NCBI RefSeq assembly: GCF_963558545.1
Contig: NZ_CAUWHO010000044.1
Coordinates: 1-17,324, forward strand
DNA: 17,324 nucleotides
Reading direction: 5' to 3'
Source of the DNA: Tyzzerella sp963558545
GTDB lineage: Bacteria > Bacillota > Clostridia > Lachnospirales > CAG-274
The notes under the pieces are model-generated. The model was given only the letters and a program-made list of their open reading frames with translations, was not told where the DNA came from and did not search any database. Position numbers and translations under genes: made by a program. Each line of letters begins with the position of its first letter. Position 1 is the first letter of the stretch. Below, piece by piece: positions 1 to 7,716 of this stretch.

Positions 1-348
1 AATCCCTAAAATATGATGAATATTAAAAAAAATTAAAGAAAATGGCATATTATAGCTACCTAAAGTCGCAAAATCTATATTTATATTATAAAATAATATT
101 ATATAAAAAATTATATTTTTTTTTAATATTAAACTTTTAATGATATTTATTAAAAGTTTAATATTAAAAATAATTGTAAAGCATATGAGTATTAACCATA
201 TCATAGTTACAAATAATGATAATGATTTGTCTGCTACCGCATACATAAACATTCCTGTTGAAAAAAATAATCCACTTAAACTAAAAAATATTCCTAATAA
301 AAAATATATTATCAAAGTTACTTTTAAAAGTATATAACCTATTTTCAT
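1..348 (-). CDS. Membrane protein, 3' end cut off by the window edge
   Basis: This frame starts at an ATG at 346-348 and stays open for 116 codons to the left edge, so only its N-terminal part is visible. A strong AAGGAGAGG ribosome binding site sits just upstream, and the start is only about 12 bases after the hydrolase stop, which implies co-transcription. The protein opens MKIGYILLKVTLIIYFLLGI and has two clear hydrophobic segments (about residues 5-30 and 47-70) plus a third apolar stretch at about 80-95, so it is an integral membrane protein. I do not recognise its family. Its place directly behind a lipase-like gene makes an immunity protein or an accessory membrane factor possible, but that is inference from position only. 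Confidence 0.7.
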   Translation of the reverse strand, partial: MKIGYILLKVTLIIYFLLGIFFSLSGLFFSTGMFMYAVADKSLSLFVTMIWLILICFTIIFNIKLLINIIKSLILKKNIIFYIILFYNINIDFATLGSYNMPFSLIFFNIHHILGI

Positions 349-360
349 ATGCCTCTCCTT

Positions 361-1548
361 TTATTTTATTATCATCTTATTTGTTACTTCTATTACATCT
401 TTTAAGTCAGGAGTATTTAAATGATTTTCTATTATTGTAGTATCTTCTAATAATTCAAATTCTTTAGTTTTTTTATTTTCTTTTAATTTATATATAGTTT
501 GAGTACCAAAAGCCTCTATTAAAATTTTAATTGAATTTTTATAAATCTCTTTTTCATCTCTTAAGTTTAATTGTGATTTTAAACTTACAATATTATCACT
601 ATTATTAATATATTTATTAACATCTACTCCTATTGATATTAAATCAATATTACCATCATATTCATTCCATTTACTTTCCAAATTTTCTCTAGCTTCACCT
701 TTAAACATTTTATCAAATCCTGCAAGTTCTCTATGTGCTGGTGAAATACTAATCATTGCCAAAGTATTATTATCATAAGGGGTACTTATAGTAATTACAT
801 CTACATTTTTTTTAGTATTGTTATGATAATCTACTGAATAATTTATGCTAGCAAGACCTCCCATACTATGCCCTATAAATGTTACATCTGCTTCAAAGTT
901 ACCAAATAATTCAACTATTTCTGTATATTGTTGTAATTGCTCTGAAAAACTTAAAATCCCACTTGAAAATTCATTTCTAATTAAAACATTATTTGATAAA
1001 GTTAGTTCATTTATAAATTGTTGTAACCCATATGTAGTTTTACTTCCATCAGAATTAGTATGTATATTATCATAATAGCTTTTACCATCATATTTATTAT
1101 TATTTAAAAATAAAACCGTTTCTCCTTTTTTTATTTTAGGTATATTTTTTCCTTCTAAATCTTTTATAGTTTGCTTTCTTTTAGTAACTATTCCTAAACT
1201 AACATATCCATAACCATTGCTTCCTGTTAATCCTTTTCTAGTCAAATATGCTACCATTACTTGAAATTCTATATGTTGTTCCCCACCAAGCCTTAAACCA
1301 TCTAAACCATGTTGCATAAATATAACTCGTCCTCTTTTTGGTTTCGACAATTTTTTATTTTCTTCTAATTTTTTTAATTTACTGTGTTCTATCCAAATAT
1401 TATCTTTTTGAAATTGAACAAAATTAATTTCATTATATGTTTTTATTTTTTCTTTAATATTACTTTCTTTTTTAGACTTTGTTTCTTCATTATTTGATTT
1501 TATATCATTCAAAATTGGTTCATCAACTGGACCCCAAAAATTAACCAT
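361..1548 (-). CDS. Alpha/beta-hydrolase (lipase-like), putative effector
   Basis: A 395-residue protein. It has the nucleophile elbow GHSMGG at residues 226-231 (Ser228 the likely nucleophile), preceded by a hydrophobic strand (DVTFI), and an HGLDG oxyanion-type turn at 80-84 after the strand RVIFMQ. Candidate acid and base are Asp318 (NSDNIV) and His376 (ENHLNTPD), in the expected order. This matches the DUF676/PGAP1-like and lipase branches of the fold, which hydrolyse ester bonds in lipids. No signal peptide or membrane segment is visible; residues 1-70 are polar and lysine-rich and could be a docking region. The gene lies 29 bases behind the VgrG-like gene and just ahead of a membrane protein, an order like VgrG-effector-immunity sets. 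The fold is well supported; the effector role and substrate are inferred. Confidence 0.8.
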   Translation of the reverse strand: MVNFWGPVDEPILNDIKSNNEETKSKKESNIKEKIKTYNEINFVQFQKDNIWIEHSKLKKLEENKKLSKPKRGRVIFMQHGLDGLRLGGEQHIEFQVMVAYLTRKGLTGSNGYGYVSLGIVTKRKQTIKDLEGKNIPKIKKGETVLFLNNNKYDGKSYYDNIHTNSDGSKTTYGLQQFINELTLSNNVLIRNEFSSGILSFSEQLQQYTEIVELFGNFEADVTFIGHSMGGLASINYSVDYHNNTKKNVDVITISTPYDNNTLAMISISPAHRELAGFDKMFKGEARENLESKWNEYDGNIDLISIGVDVNKYINNSDNIVSLKSQLNLRDEKEIYKNSIKILIEAFGTQTIYKLKENKKTKEFELLEDTTIIENHLNTPDLKDVIEVTNKMIIK

Positions 1549-1577
1549 AATTATTTTATCTCTCCTATTATATTATT

Positions 1578-2987
1578 TTAATCATCATATAGATGTATTA
1601 CATTGTCTATAACTATATTTGCATCATTTGTTGTTATTGCTATTTTATCATTTGATTTTATTGTAAGTTTTTCACTTTCTATTTTTATATTTTTTTCAGA
1701 GTATATATTTATCTTTTCATTTGATACTATTGATACACCACCATCATTTTCCATATTTAAATATAAACTTTCTCTATTTGTTGTAAATTTTAATTCTTTT
1801 GGTGCTATTTTTAATTCTTTTCCATCTATTGTTCCTAAATATTTTATAGCTGTATCTTGTGTTTTTTCATTTTCTTTTCCATCTTCTCTTAATATTTTTC
1901 TTAAATATGCACTCCCTTCGCTTTTGGTTGGTATATATAATTCTACTTTATTTTCTATTTCTGGCATTATATACCACCCTGTACTACCTTCTGTTGTATG
2001 ATTAATTCCAAAACTATATAAATAGGCTTTACTTTCTTCCTGATTTTCATCTATTTCTAAATGTACTTTCATTTTATCTTTATCAACTTTTATTACTTTT
2101 CCATTTATTACTTGTCCTATTATTTGTTCATTATATAGTTTTTCTTGTTTTATATTTCTTTCTAATTTTAATTCATATTTATTTATTAATTCACTTCCTT
2201 TTAATTCTAGATATTTCTCTATAACTACTAATTTCAAATCTTTATATAATATTTTATCTCCTATTTCATAGTTTTCTCTTACTTCTATTTCATAGCTCAT
2301 AAAATCTTCTTCTGTTACTTTCATATGATTTTCTTTCATCTTTAAATAACTTTTCATATCTTTTTTTAGTTTATATTCATATGCATTACATATATATTCA
2401 TTTCCCTTTTTTATTCCTATAAATATATTTGGTTTTTCTGTTTTTATATCTGGACTAAGTTTTAAACCTAAATAAGAACTTAATCTCTTTATAAATTCCC
2501 AATCCGTTTCATTATATTGAATAAATGGTATATCTAATGTTTTTGAAAAATCTCCCATAAATATGGTATTCCCTTTATTTTCATTTACTATGTTACCTAT
2601 TAAATTTCTATATGTTAAATTTTTATCTTGAAAACTTCTTTTCTTTTTCTTAAAATCTAACATTAATGAATAACTATTCCCTTCTAATTCAAATTTATAT
2701 AAATTTCCATCTTGTTCTAATTTTATTCTTGTTATTATCCCATAAAATATATCTATTTCTTCTTCTATTTCAATTTTATTTTCTATTAATATTCTTTTAC
2801 CCTTTATCCTTAAATTATCTGTTATTCCTAACCTTCTAAATATATCTATATTTTCTTCATCGTTATCTAATATTCCAGTTATTATTATTTCTGAATGCTC
2901 ATTTAATTTTTCTTTTATATTTAATTTTTTTATTATTCTATATTTAAAAGGTAATTCAATTTTTAACTCTTCTGTTACAACTCCCAT
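1578..2987 (-). CDS. VgrG/phage late-control D-like spike protein
   Basis: A protein of about 469 residues. I start it at ATG 2985-2987 (MGVVTEELKI), because GAGGTG lies at normal spacing upstream; an in-frame GTG at 2996 would add three residues but falls inside that site. The N-terminal half has the gpD/VgrG hub pattern, including the signature stretch PFIQYNETDWEFIKRLSSYL at about 154-173. An OB-like segment follows (about 286-362, GQVINGKVIKV), and the C-terminus (about 395-463) is a run of short alternating beta repeats (INIYSEKNIKIESEKLTIKS) typical of the gp5/VgrG needle. These proteins trimerise as the tip of contractile injection machines and carry effectors. It is shorter than proteobacterial VgrGs. 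No tube, sheath or baseplate gene is in the window. Confidence 0.82.
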   Translation of the reverse strand: MGVVTEELKIELPFKYRIIKKLNIKEKLNEHSEIIITGILDNDEENIDIFRRLGITDNLRIKGKRILIENKIEIEEEIDIFYGIITRIKLEQDGNLYKFELEGNSYSLMLDFKKKKRSFQDKNLTYRNLIGNIVNENKGNTIFMGDFSKTLDIPFIQYNETDWEFIKRLSSYLGLKLSPDIKTEKPNIFIGIKKGNEYICNAYEYKLKKDMKSYLKMKENHMKVTEEDFMSYEIEVRENYEIGDKILYKDLKLVVIEKYLELKGSELINKYELKLERNIKQEKLYNEQIIGQVINGKVIKVDKDKMKVHLEIDENQEESKAYLYSFGINHTTEGSTGWYIMPEIENKVELYIPTKSEGSAYLRKILREDGKENEKTQDTAIKYLGTIDGKELKIAPKELKFTTNRESLYLNMENDGGVSIVSNEKINIYSEKNIKIESEKLTIKSNDKIAITTNDANIVIDNVIHLYDD

Positions 2988-2997
2988 AATTAACACC

Positions 2998-3486
2998 TCA
3001 CTTTAACTTTACAGGGATTAATTTTATTCCATATGGTAATACCTTTAATATATTTTCTGCTAAATGTATTGATATAATTATTCTTTCTATTGTTTTACAT
3101 TTTACTTTAAAAATATATTTATCTTTAATTTTATTCTTATAAATTTCTATGTCTTCTATTTTATTTATATCTTCATTTACTATACACTTTAATTCATCTA
3201 TTTCTATTTTAAAATATGGTATTTGTAATTTCTTTTCAACATCTGTTATAAAAAATGGTACTATTTTAAAGTCATCATACATACAAAAAATTTCATATAA
3301 TTTATCAGATATACAAAAATAATGGGTAAATATATTTTTACCTAATATATAATCTTGAAATTGTGTATACTTCTCTATTTTTAAATTTAATATAAATGGA
3401 TTTTCTTCTCCAAATTTATTATCAAAAAAATTAATTTTTAATTTATTTTCTAATTTATTATCTTCTTCCAACATAAAATACTCCAC
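2998..3486 (-). CDS. Imm11/DUF1629-like protein, possible immunity or adaptor
   Basis: A 162-residue soluble protein without signal peptide or membrane segments. The start is GTG at 3486: AAAGGAGG lies eight bases upstream, while the first in-frame ATG is too far from it. From about residue 55 the pattern resembles the Imm11 (DUF1629) fold: an 'ISDKLYEIF' segment where that family has 'VSEKLrell', a central aromatic strand region (IPYFKIEIDELKCIV), and a final 'IIISIHLAENIL...YGIKLIPV' matching the family's closing 'viVSerLaeal...G..f.p'. It ends ten bases before the VgrG-like start, so the two are translationally close. It could be an immunity protein or a chaperone that loads the spike. The family match is from memory of the pattern, so it is only moderately secure. 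Confidence 0.5.
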   Translation of the reverse strand: MEYFMLEEDNKLENKLKINFFDNKFGEENPFILNLKIEKYTQFQDYILGKNIFTHYFCISDKLYEIFCMYDDFKIVPFFITDVEKKLQIPYFKIEIDELKCIVNEDINKIEDIEIYKNKIKDKYIFKVKCKTIERIIISIHLAENILKVLPYGIKLIPVKLK

Positions 3487-3513
3487 TATTACATCCTCCT
3501 TTTATTTAATAAC

Positions 3514-3543
3514 ATTATCTTATATTTTATATTATTTTGGCAA
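3514..3543 (-). promoter_or_regulatory. Sigma-A-like promoter ahead of the VgrG/lipase cassette
   Basis: On the minus strand there is a -35 box TTGCCA (3538-3543; five of six bases match TTGACA) and a -10 box GATAAT (3514-3519; five of six match TATAAT), separated by 18 bases. Transcription would begin near 3507, just upstream of the AAAGGAGG site of the 162-residue protein. The site lies in the only sizeable gap (80 bases) between the coupling-protein pair and the cassette. In DNA this AT-rich, -10-like strings are common; the good -35 and the position are what support it. Confidence 0.55.
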
Positions 3544-3565
3544 TACATTTTAAAACATTTTTTAT

Positions 3566-3811
3566 TTATTTTAATATATATAAATTAGAACTTTTTCCAC
3601 CATTAGCTCTTGTTCTATTTACCTTTTCTATTACTTCTTCTTTTTCTAATATTTTTATTGACTTTTTTACTGTTGTTTCTGACAAGCTTATATCTTTTGC
3701 TATTGTTTTTATTGATGGAAAACATTTATTTTTCTTATTTGCTCTATATTTTAAATACATATATACCATTTTTTCATTGCTCGATAAATCTTTATAAAAT
3801 ATTTTGTCCAT
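3566..3811 (-). CDS. Small winged-helix (HTH_36-type) DNA-binding protein
   Basis: An 81-residue protein with a classical winged helix-turn-helix covering nearly its whole length: an initial helix (SSNEKMVYMYLKYRA), the helix-turn-helix (FPSIKTIAKDISLSETTVKK) and a wing ending RTRANGGKSSNLYIL. The 'P-S-x-x-T-I-A-K-x-x-x-x-S-x-x-T-V' spacing and the closing 'GGxSSNLY' fit the HTH_36 family found in replication initiators and small regulators of mobile elements. AAAGGAG precedes the ATG and overlaps the end of the coupling-protein gene, so it is co-transcribed with that gene. It could control the cassette promoter at 3514-3543 just downstream, but nothing in the sequence proves this. Confidence 0.8.
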   Translation of the reverse strand: MDKIFYKDLSSNEKMVYMYLKYRANKKNKCFPSIKTIAKDISLSETTVKKSIKILEKEEVIEKVNRTRANGGKSSNLYILK

Positions 3812-3824
3812 ATAAATTTCTCCT

Positions 3825-5594
3825 TTAGTCTACTTTTGGCTTTTTAATGTTACTATTTGTATTGCTTTCCATTAATTTTTGTAACTTTTTTATTGTTTCT
3901 AAATTTTTACTTTTATTATATTTTTCTTCTACTAACTTTACTAACTTTTCTTTGCTTGCATATTTTATTTCTATATTTTTATTTTCTTCCATATAAAATT
4001 CTTCTTCAAATTTTATCCCCCATTCAAAAAATAATTTTAACTTGCTTTTCATTGGATTTGCTCCTGTTTTTGTTACTATAAAATTTCCTTTCTTTAAACT
4101 TTTTAATTCATCTGGTGTCATTAATGCTCTGTTCATCATTTGTAATGTTTTACTACCTTCATTTTTACCTCTGCTTACACTTCCACTTAATACTGTTTGT
4201 TCTCCTAAACTTTTTGATAATACTTCTGCTGATTCTGAATTAGGAGCAAACCCTCCAAATATTGTTACTTGACTATTATCTATTATTATTTCTGCACCTT
4301 CTTTTCCATAGTTTTTATTTAGTTGGGCAAAAGATTGTATTATTCCTACTATACTTACTTTTCTTGAACGTATTGCCGAATACATCATTTCAAGGCTATC
4401 TATTTTTGGTATTGTTCCTATTTCATCTAAATAAAACATTACCCTTTTATTTAACTTACCACCCATTTCATCTGCTACCGTTAATATTTCTCTATACATT
4501 TGTTGTATTATTAATGATGCCATAAAATATTTTGTATTATCTTCTTCTGGTAAAACTACAAATACCCCTGTTTTTTCCTTACAAAACTTTTCTGTGTCTA
4601 TACTACTTTTTTCAACACATAACATACTTTCCATTTCACTATCTAAAAATGTATTTAGCTTTGATAATGCTGTTGATATTACTGCCATCATCGTTTCTCC
4701 TGACGTATTTAATGACGAACCTGCAAACCATCTTGCCTTATGTGTTTCTGGTAATTTTTGTATTAACAATTGAAATTGATTTTTCCCTTTATCTTTTTTA
4801 TCTTCAGACTGTTCTAATAATTCTTGTATTAATTTATATACACTAACTATATGCCTTTCTTCCTTTTCACAAAATTCTGCTAGTAATAATATTGTTGCTG
4901 TTATTAAACCCTCTGCAGAATCATAGAAAAAAGCATTTTGTCCCCTGTCTTTTTCTTCACTCCCTGAATTTACTATTGTTTTAGCTACTATCTTTGCATA
5001 TTTTTCTGCCTTTGCCTTATATGATATATTTTCAACATCTTCTTTCCATAAATCCATATATTTATTTACTAAGTGGAGCAAGTTATAACTATCACTTTTT
5101 GTTGGATTTCTTAAATCTATTATTAATAAGTTATAATTATAATACTTTTTAGCAATATTTCCATAGTTTCTCATTATATCCCCTTTTGTATCTGTTGTCA
5201 TAAAACTCATTCCACAAGCTAAACAATACTCTATATTTGGATATAAAAAATAAGCAGTCTTTCCTACTCCTGCTGCTCCTATCATTAATGCGTGTATATC
5301 TCCACTATCTACTATTGCTTTTGTTTTATTTTTAATAGTTTTGCTCCCTACTATTAAACCTTCTACTGTTGGTAAATTTTTACCTTCTCTCCATAAGTCT
5401 GGTGTATAATCTATTATTTTATATACTTCTTTTATTTCCTTTTCATTTGCAAATTTAGCTGTTCCGTGTTGTCCATCTCCTACTACTTTATTTTTTATTC
5501 CATTTAATGATTGGTTGTTTGATAAAAATGTTATTAATCCTATAACTGTAAATCCTACTATTGAAAATATTATTATTGGTGTTAGCTGTTCCAT
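3825..5594 (-). CDS. VirD4/TraG-type conjugal coupling protein (CD1115-like)
   Basis: A 589-residue type IV coupling ATPase that would bring DNA or protein substrates to the conjugation channel at the membrane. One N-terminal membrane helix (about residues 7-24) is followed by GQHGTAKFA (41-49), the motif seen before the ATPase domain in VirD4-like proteins of clostridial elements. Walker A is GAAGVGKT (106-113) and Walker B is VMFYLDEIG (385-393). The RSRKVSIVGIIQSFAQL segment (about 409-425) matches the conserved region after Walker B. Clostridial relatives often have two N-terminal helices, so the short N-terminus is slightly unusual. The C-terminal tail from about 530 is lysine-rich. The gene follows the Tad-like block in the same direction. 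Confidence 0.93.
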   Translation of the reverse strand: MEQLTPIIIFSIVGFTVIGLITFLSNNQSLNGIKNKVVGDGQHGTAKFANEKEIKEVYKIIDYTPDLWREGKNLPTVEGLIVGSKTIKNKTKAIVDSGDIHALMIGAAGVGKTAYFLYPNIEYCLACGMSFMTTDTKGDIMRNYGNIAKKYYNYNLLIIDLRNPTKSDSYNLLHLVNKYMDLWKEDVENISYKAKAEKYAKIVAKTIVNSGSEEKDRGQNAFFYDSAEGLITATILLLAEFCEKEERHIVSVYKLIQELLEQSEDKKDKGKNQFQLLIQKLPETHKARWFAGSSLNTSGETMMAVISTALSKLNTFLDSEMESMLCVEKSSIDTEKFCKEKTGVFVVLPEEDNTKYFMASLIIQQMYREILTVADEMGGKLNKRVMFYLDEIGTIPKIDSLEMMYSAIRSRKVSIVGIIQSFAQLNKNYGKEGAEIIIDNSQVTIFGGFAPNSESAEVLSKSLGEQTVLSGSVSRGKNEGSKTLQMMNRALMTPDELKSLKKGNFIVTKTGANPMKSKLKLFFEWGIKFEEEFYMEENKNIEIKYASKEKLVKLVEEKYNKSKNLETIKKLQKLMESNTNSNIKKPKVD

Positions 5595-5631
5595 TATTCA
5601 ATTTTCCTTTCTTTGTAATATTTTTTAAATT

Positions 5632-5832
5632 TTATATATAAAAATATATATACTCACATAATATTTCTACTGCTTCTACATAATCTTCACTTTCTAATAC
5701 TTTTATAAGTATATTTCTATACATATAACTTAAGCCATTTTGTTTTAAAATTTGTCTTGTTAAATTTAATAAATTGTTTATACTTATATCTTTTTCTAAT
5801 TTACATTTTAATGGAAAGTTTTGTTTGTTCAT
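5632..5832 (-). CDS. Small hypothetical protein between pseudopilin and coupling protein
   Basis: A 66-residue protein, predicted mostly helical, with charged and hydrophobic residues mixed (for example LLNLTRQILKQNG and VEAVEILCEYIYF). It has no signal peptide and no clear membrane helix. It overlaps the 3' end of the preceding pseudopilin gene by 32 bases in another frame. Its own AAGGAG site, seven bases before the ATG, and its place in a tight operon argue that it is real. I do not recognise a family. Between the pilus genes and the coupling protein it may be a small conjugation accessory factor, which is inference only. Confidence 0.6.
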   Translation of the reverse strand: MNKQNFPLKCKLEKDISINNLLNLTRQILKQNGLSYMYRNILIKVLESEDYVEAVEILCEYIYFYI

Positions 5833-6439
5833 TTTCTTTCTCCTTATTTTTAAAACTTAATTCAAACTCATCTATAAAAAAACCTAAAAACTGTATTAAG
5901 TTTTTTATTAACTCTATTTGCTTTTCTTCTAAAATTTTTATATCTACTTGTTGTTCTTTAAATCCTTTTCCTATTTCAACTATTTGATTTTCTATAAGTT
6001 TAATTCTTTCTTTACTATTTCCTACATCTTTTGCTGGATTACATTTGTTATATACACTTAAAAATATTTCTTCTGTTTTTAAACTACTGTTTTGTTTTAT
6101 TATTTCATATATATTTTCAATACTTTCTTCTACTGTTCCTAAAAGTTCATCTATATACCCTCCTACATTACTAAAATCTATACTCTCGGCAAATTCTTCT
6201 CCACTTGGCATATATCCTCCTGTATAACCTTCTCTTGCCGAATGATATACATCATCATAGTTATCATTTATTGTTGTTATTACTGCATTTTGTATTGCAT
6301 CTCTTACTCCTTGACTTATTATAAATAGCCTTATAAATTCACTTATTAAGCAAAATATCATTATAAATATTAATATAAATATTACTGTATATACTAAACC
6401 TTCTCCTTTCTTTTCTTTTATCTTCTTTACTATTTTCAT
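5801..6439 (-). CDS. TadE-like pseudopilin with helical C-terminal tail
   Basis: A 212-residue protein. A short basic leader ends in KKGEGL (residues 10-15) and is followed by one membrane helix (about 17-36), the layout of a prepilin or TadE-like subunit. After the helix comes GVRDAIQNAVITTINDNYDD and then REGYTGGYMPSGEEF, a pattern I associate with TadE-like proteins of clostridial elements. From about residue 140 to the end the sequence is lysine/glutamate-rich and looks helical or coiled-coil (SKERIKLIENQIVEIGKGF), where I would expect a beta-rich pilin-like domain. The ATG overlaps the preceding stop (ATGA), and GAGGTG lies eight bases upstream. The leader would be processed by the A24 peptidase encoded in this operon. 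Confidence 0.72.
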   Translation of the reverse strand: MKIVKKIKEKKGEGLVYTVIFILIFIMIFCLISEFIRLFIISQGVRDAIQNAVITTINDNYDDVYHSAREGYTGGYMPSGEEFAESIDFSNVGGYIDELLGTVEESIENIYEIIKQNSSLKTEEIFLSVYNKCNPAKDVGNSKERIKLIENQIVEIGKGFKEQQVDIKILEEKQIELIKNLIQFLGFFIDEFELSFKNKEKENEQTKLSIKM

Positions 6440-6825
6440 TTATGGTACACCTCGCTTTTTCCACTTGCCTTTGCTCTTATTGGTACTTTAAATGAATTTA
6501 GCCCTCCAAAGTTTCCTAACTCCTTTTCTATTGTTGCTACTACTTCTATTTCTTCGTTTAATTGTATTTTTCCTGTTTTGCTCCATTCTACTTGTGGCTC
6601 TATATTTAGTTGATTTTTTAATTGTTCTTCCTTTGCACTTGTTTCACTTCCTACTTCCCCTACTATTTCGGCTTCTCTACATAATTCAGTTACAAATATA
6701 TCTAATTGGTGTTTTGCTATAAATACTGGTAATACACTAAATATAAATGCTACTATTAACAACATACATAGTATAAATACACATACATCTATATAGCCTT
6801 CTCCTTTTTTATCTTTTAATTTCTT
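6436..6825 (-). CDS. DUF4320-like pseudopilin (TadE/F-type)
   Basis: About 129 residues if started at TTG 6825, which gives MKKLKDKKGEGYIDV; AAAGGTGG lies seven bases upstream. An upstream non-ATG start at 6858 would add 11 residues but would overlap the TadC-like gene and has no matching site. The basic leader with KKGEGY (residues 7-12) and a membrane helix (about 14-38) resembles class III prepilins. The rest is a small globular domain (LDIFVTELCREAEIVGEVGS, then a beta-rich part ending VPIRAKASGKS), as in the DUF4320 family of clostridial conjugative elements. It would be a minor, membrane-anchored pilus subunit. It sits directly behind TadC and overlaps the next pseudopilin by four bases. 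Confidence 0.75.
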   Translation of the reverse strand, partial: KKLKDKKGEGYIDVCVFILCMLLIVAFIFSVLPVFIAKHQLDIFVTELCREAEIVGEVGSETSAKEEQLKNQLNIEPQVEWSKTGKIQLNEEIEVVATIEKELGNFGGLNSFKVPIRAKASGKSEVYHK

Positions 6826-6841
6826 CAATCTAACACCACCT

Positions 6842-7705
6842 TTAAAACATTGTTCCAAATGATTTTGCTATTTCAACCACTATTATTACTCCAAACATTG
6901 ATATAAAGCATACTAACATTAAAAATGAAAACATTCTTATTTTTGGTGGTATTTTTTGTGCTTCCTTTTTTAACCTTTGTAACTCCATTTGTTTAAAATC
7001 GTGTGCTAATAACTGAAAATATCCACTATTATCATCTCCTCTTAATACTCCTATTAACCCTCTTACTACATCTGATAGCTTTGGTGAATTTATTTTACTT
7101 TCAAATCTTGTTAATGCTGTTTCATATGATGATGAACGCATATCTGCTATTAAAATTTCTAATTCTTCTTTAAAATTTTCTGTTGTATTTATTTTAAAAT
7201 TTTCTAATATTGATAATACATCTCTACTATTTTTTAACTCTTGCTCTATTGTACATACAAATCTATATAATTCACTTTCTATTTTTTCTCTTTTATCTGC
7301 TAATTTTTCATCTACTTTTTTTATTTCTTTAAAATATACTGTTATTGTCATTAATATAAATATAGGAAATATTATTGGCATTATTTTTAGACTTATTAAC
7401 CCTAATAAAAGTATACTTCCTGACTTTATATATGCTTTACATATATATGTTTCTGCACTAATATTCATTTTACTAGCTTTCAAATTTTTCTCTAATCTTG
7501 ATTTTTTATAACTATCTATTTTTATAAATTTACTTAACTTTGTAGCTAATTGTAAAATATATATTTCTAATATTTTTGTTGTACTTTTTTCTGTTTTATA
7601 ACTATTTAACATTGCTTTTGTTACATTTACAGATGATAGTTTTAATGCTCCTGCAAATATTAAATATAATCCTATACTTAAAAATATTCCTACTACTATT
7701 ATCAC
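6842..7705 (-). CDS. tadC: TadC-like inner-membrane platform protein (T2SS F family)
   Basis: A 287-residue protein with membrane segments at about 1-21, 94-125 and 257-284. Between them is a T2SSF-like cytoplasmic domain (about 140-250) holding ESELYRFVCTIEQELKNSRD and RGLIGVLRGDDNSGYFQLL. TadC with TadB forms the inner-membrane platform on which the TadA ATPase works during Tad pilus assembly. The start is GTG at 7705 (MIIVVGIFLS) with AAGGTG five bases upstream; the site overlaps the end of the TadB-like gene. Context (directly behind TadB, ahead of the pseudopilins) agrees. The tadC symbol is by family and position, since sequence identity to studied TadC proteins is clearly low. Confidence 0.8.
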   Translation of the reverse strand: MIIVVGIFLSIGLYLIFAGALKLSSVNVTKAMLNSYKTEKSTTKILEIYILQLATKLSKFIKIDSYKKSRLEKNLKASKMNISAETYICKAYIKSGSILLLGLISLKIMPIIFPIFILMTITVYFKEIKKVDEKLADKREKIESELYRFVCTIEQELKNSRDVLSILENFKINTTENFKEELEILIADMRSSSYETALTRFESKINSPKLSDVVRGLIGVLRGDDNSGYFQLLAHDFKQMELQRLKKEAQKIPPKIRMFSFLMLVCFISMFGVIIVVEIAKSFGTMF

Positions 7706-7716
7706 TTTAACACCTT

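Noticed and set aside
140..337. A 65-residue plus-strand reading frame
   Set aside because: It lies opposite the truncated membrane-protein gene, which has a strong ribosome binding site and continues to the window edge; the plus-strand frame has no good site and low-complexity sequence.
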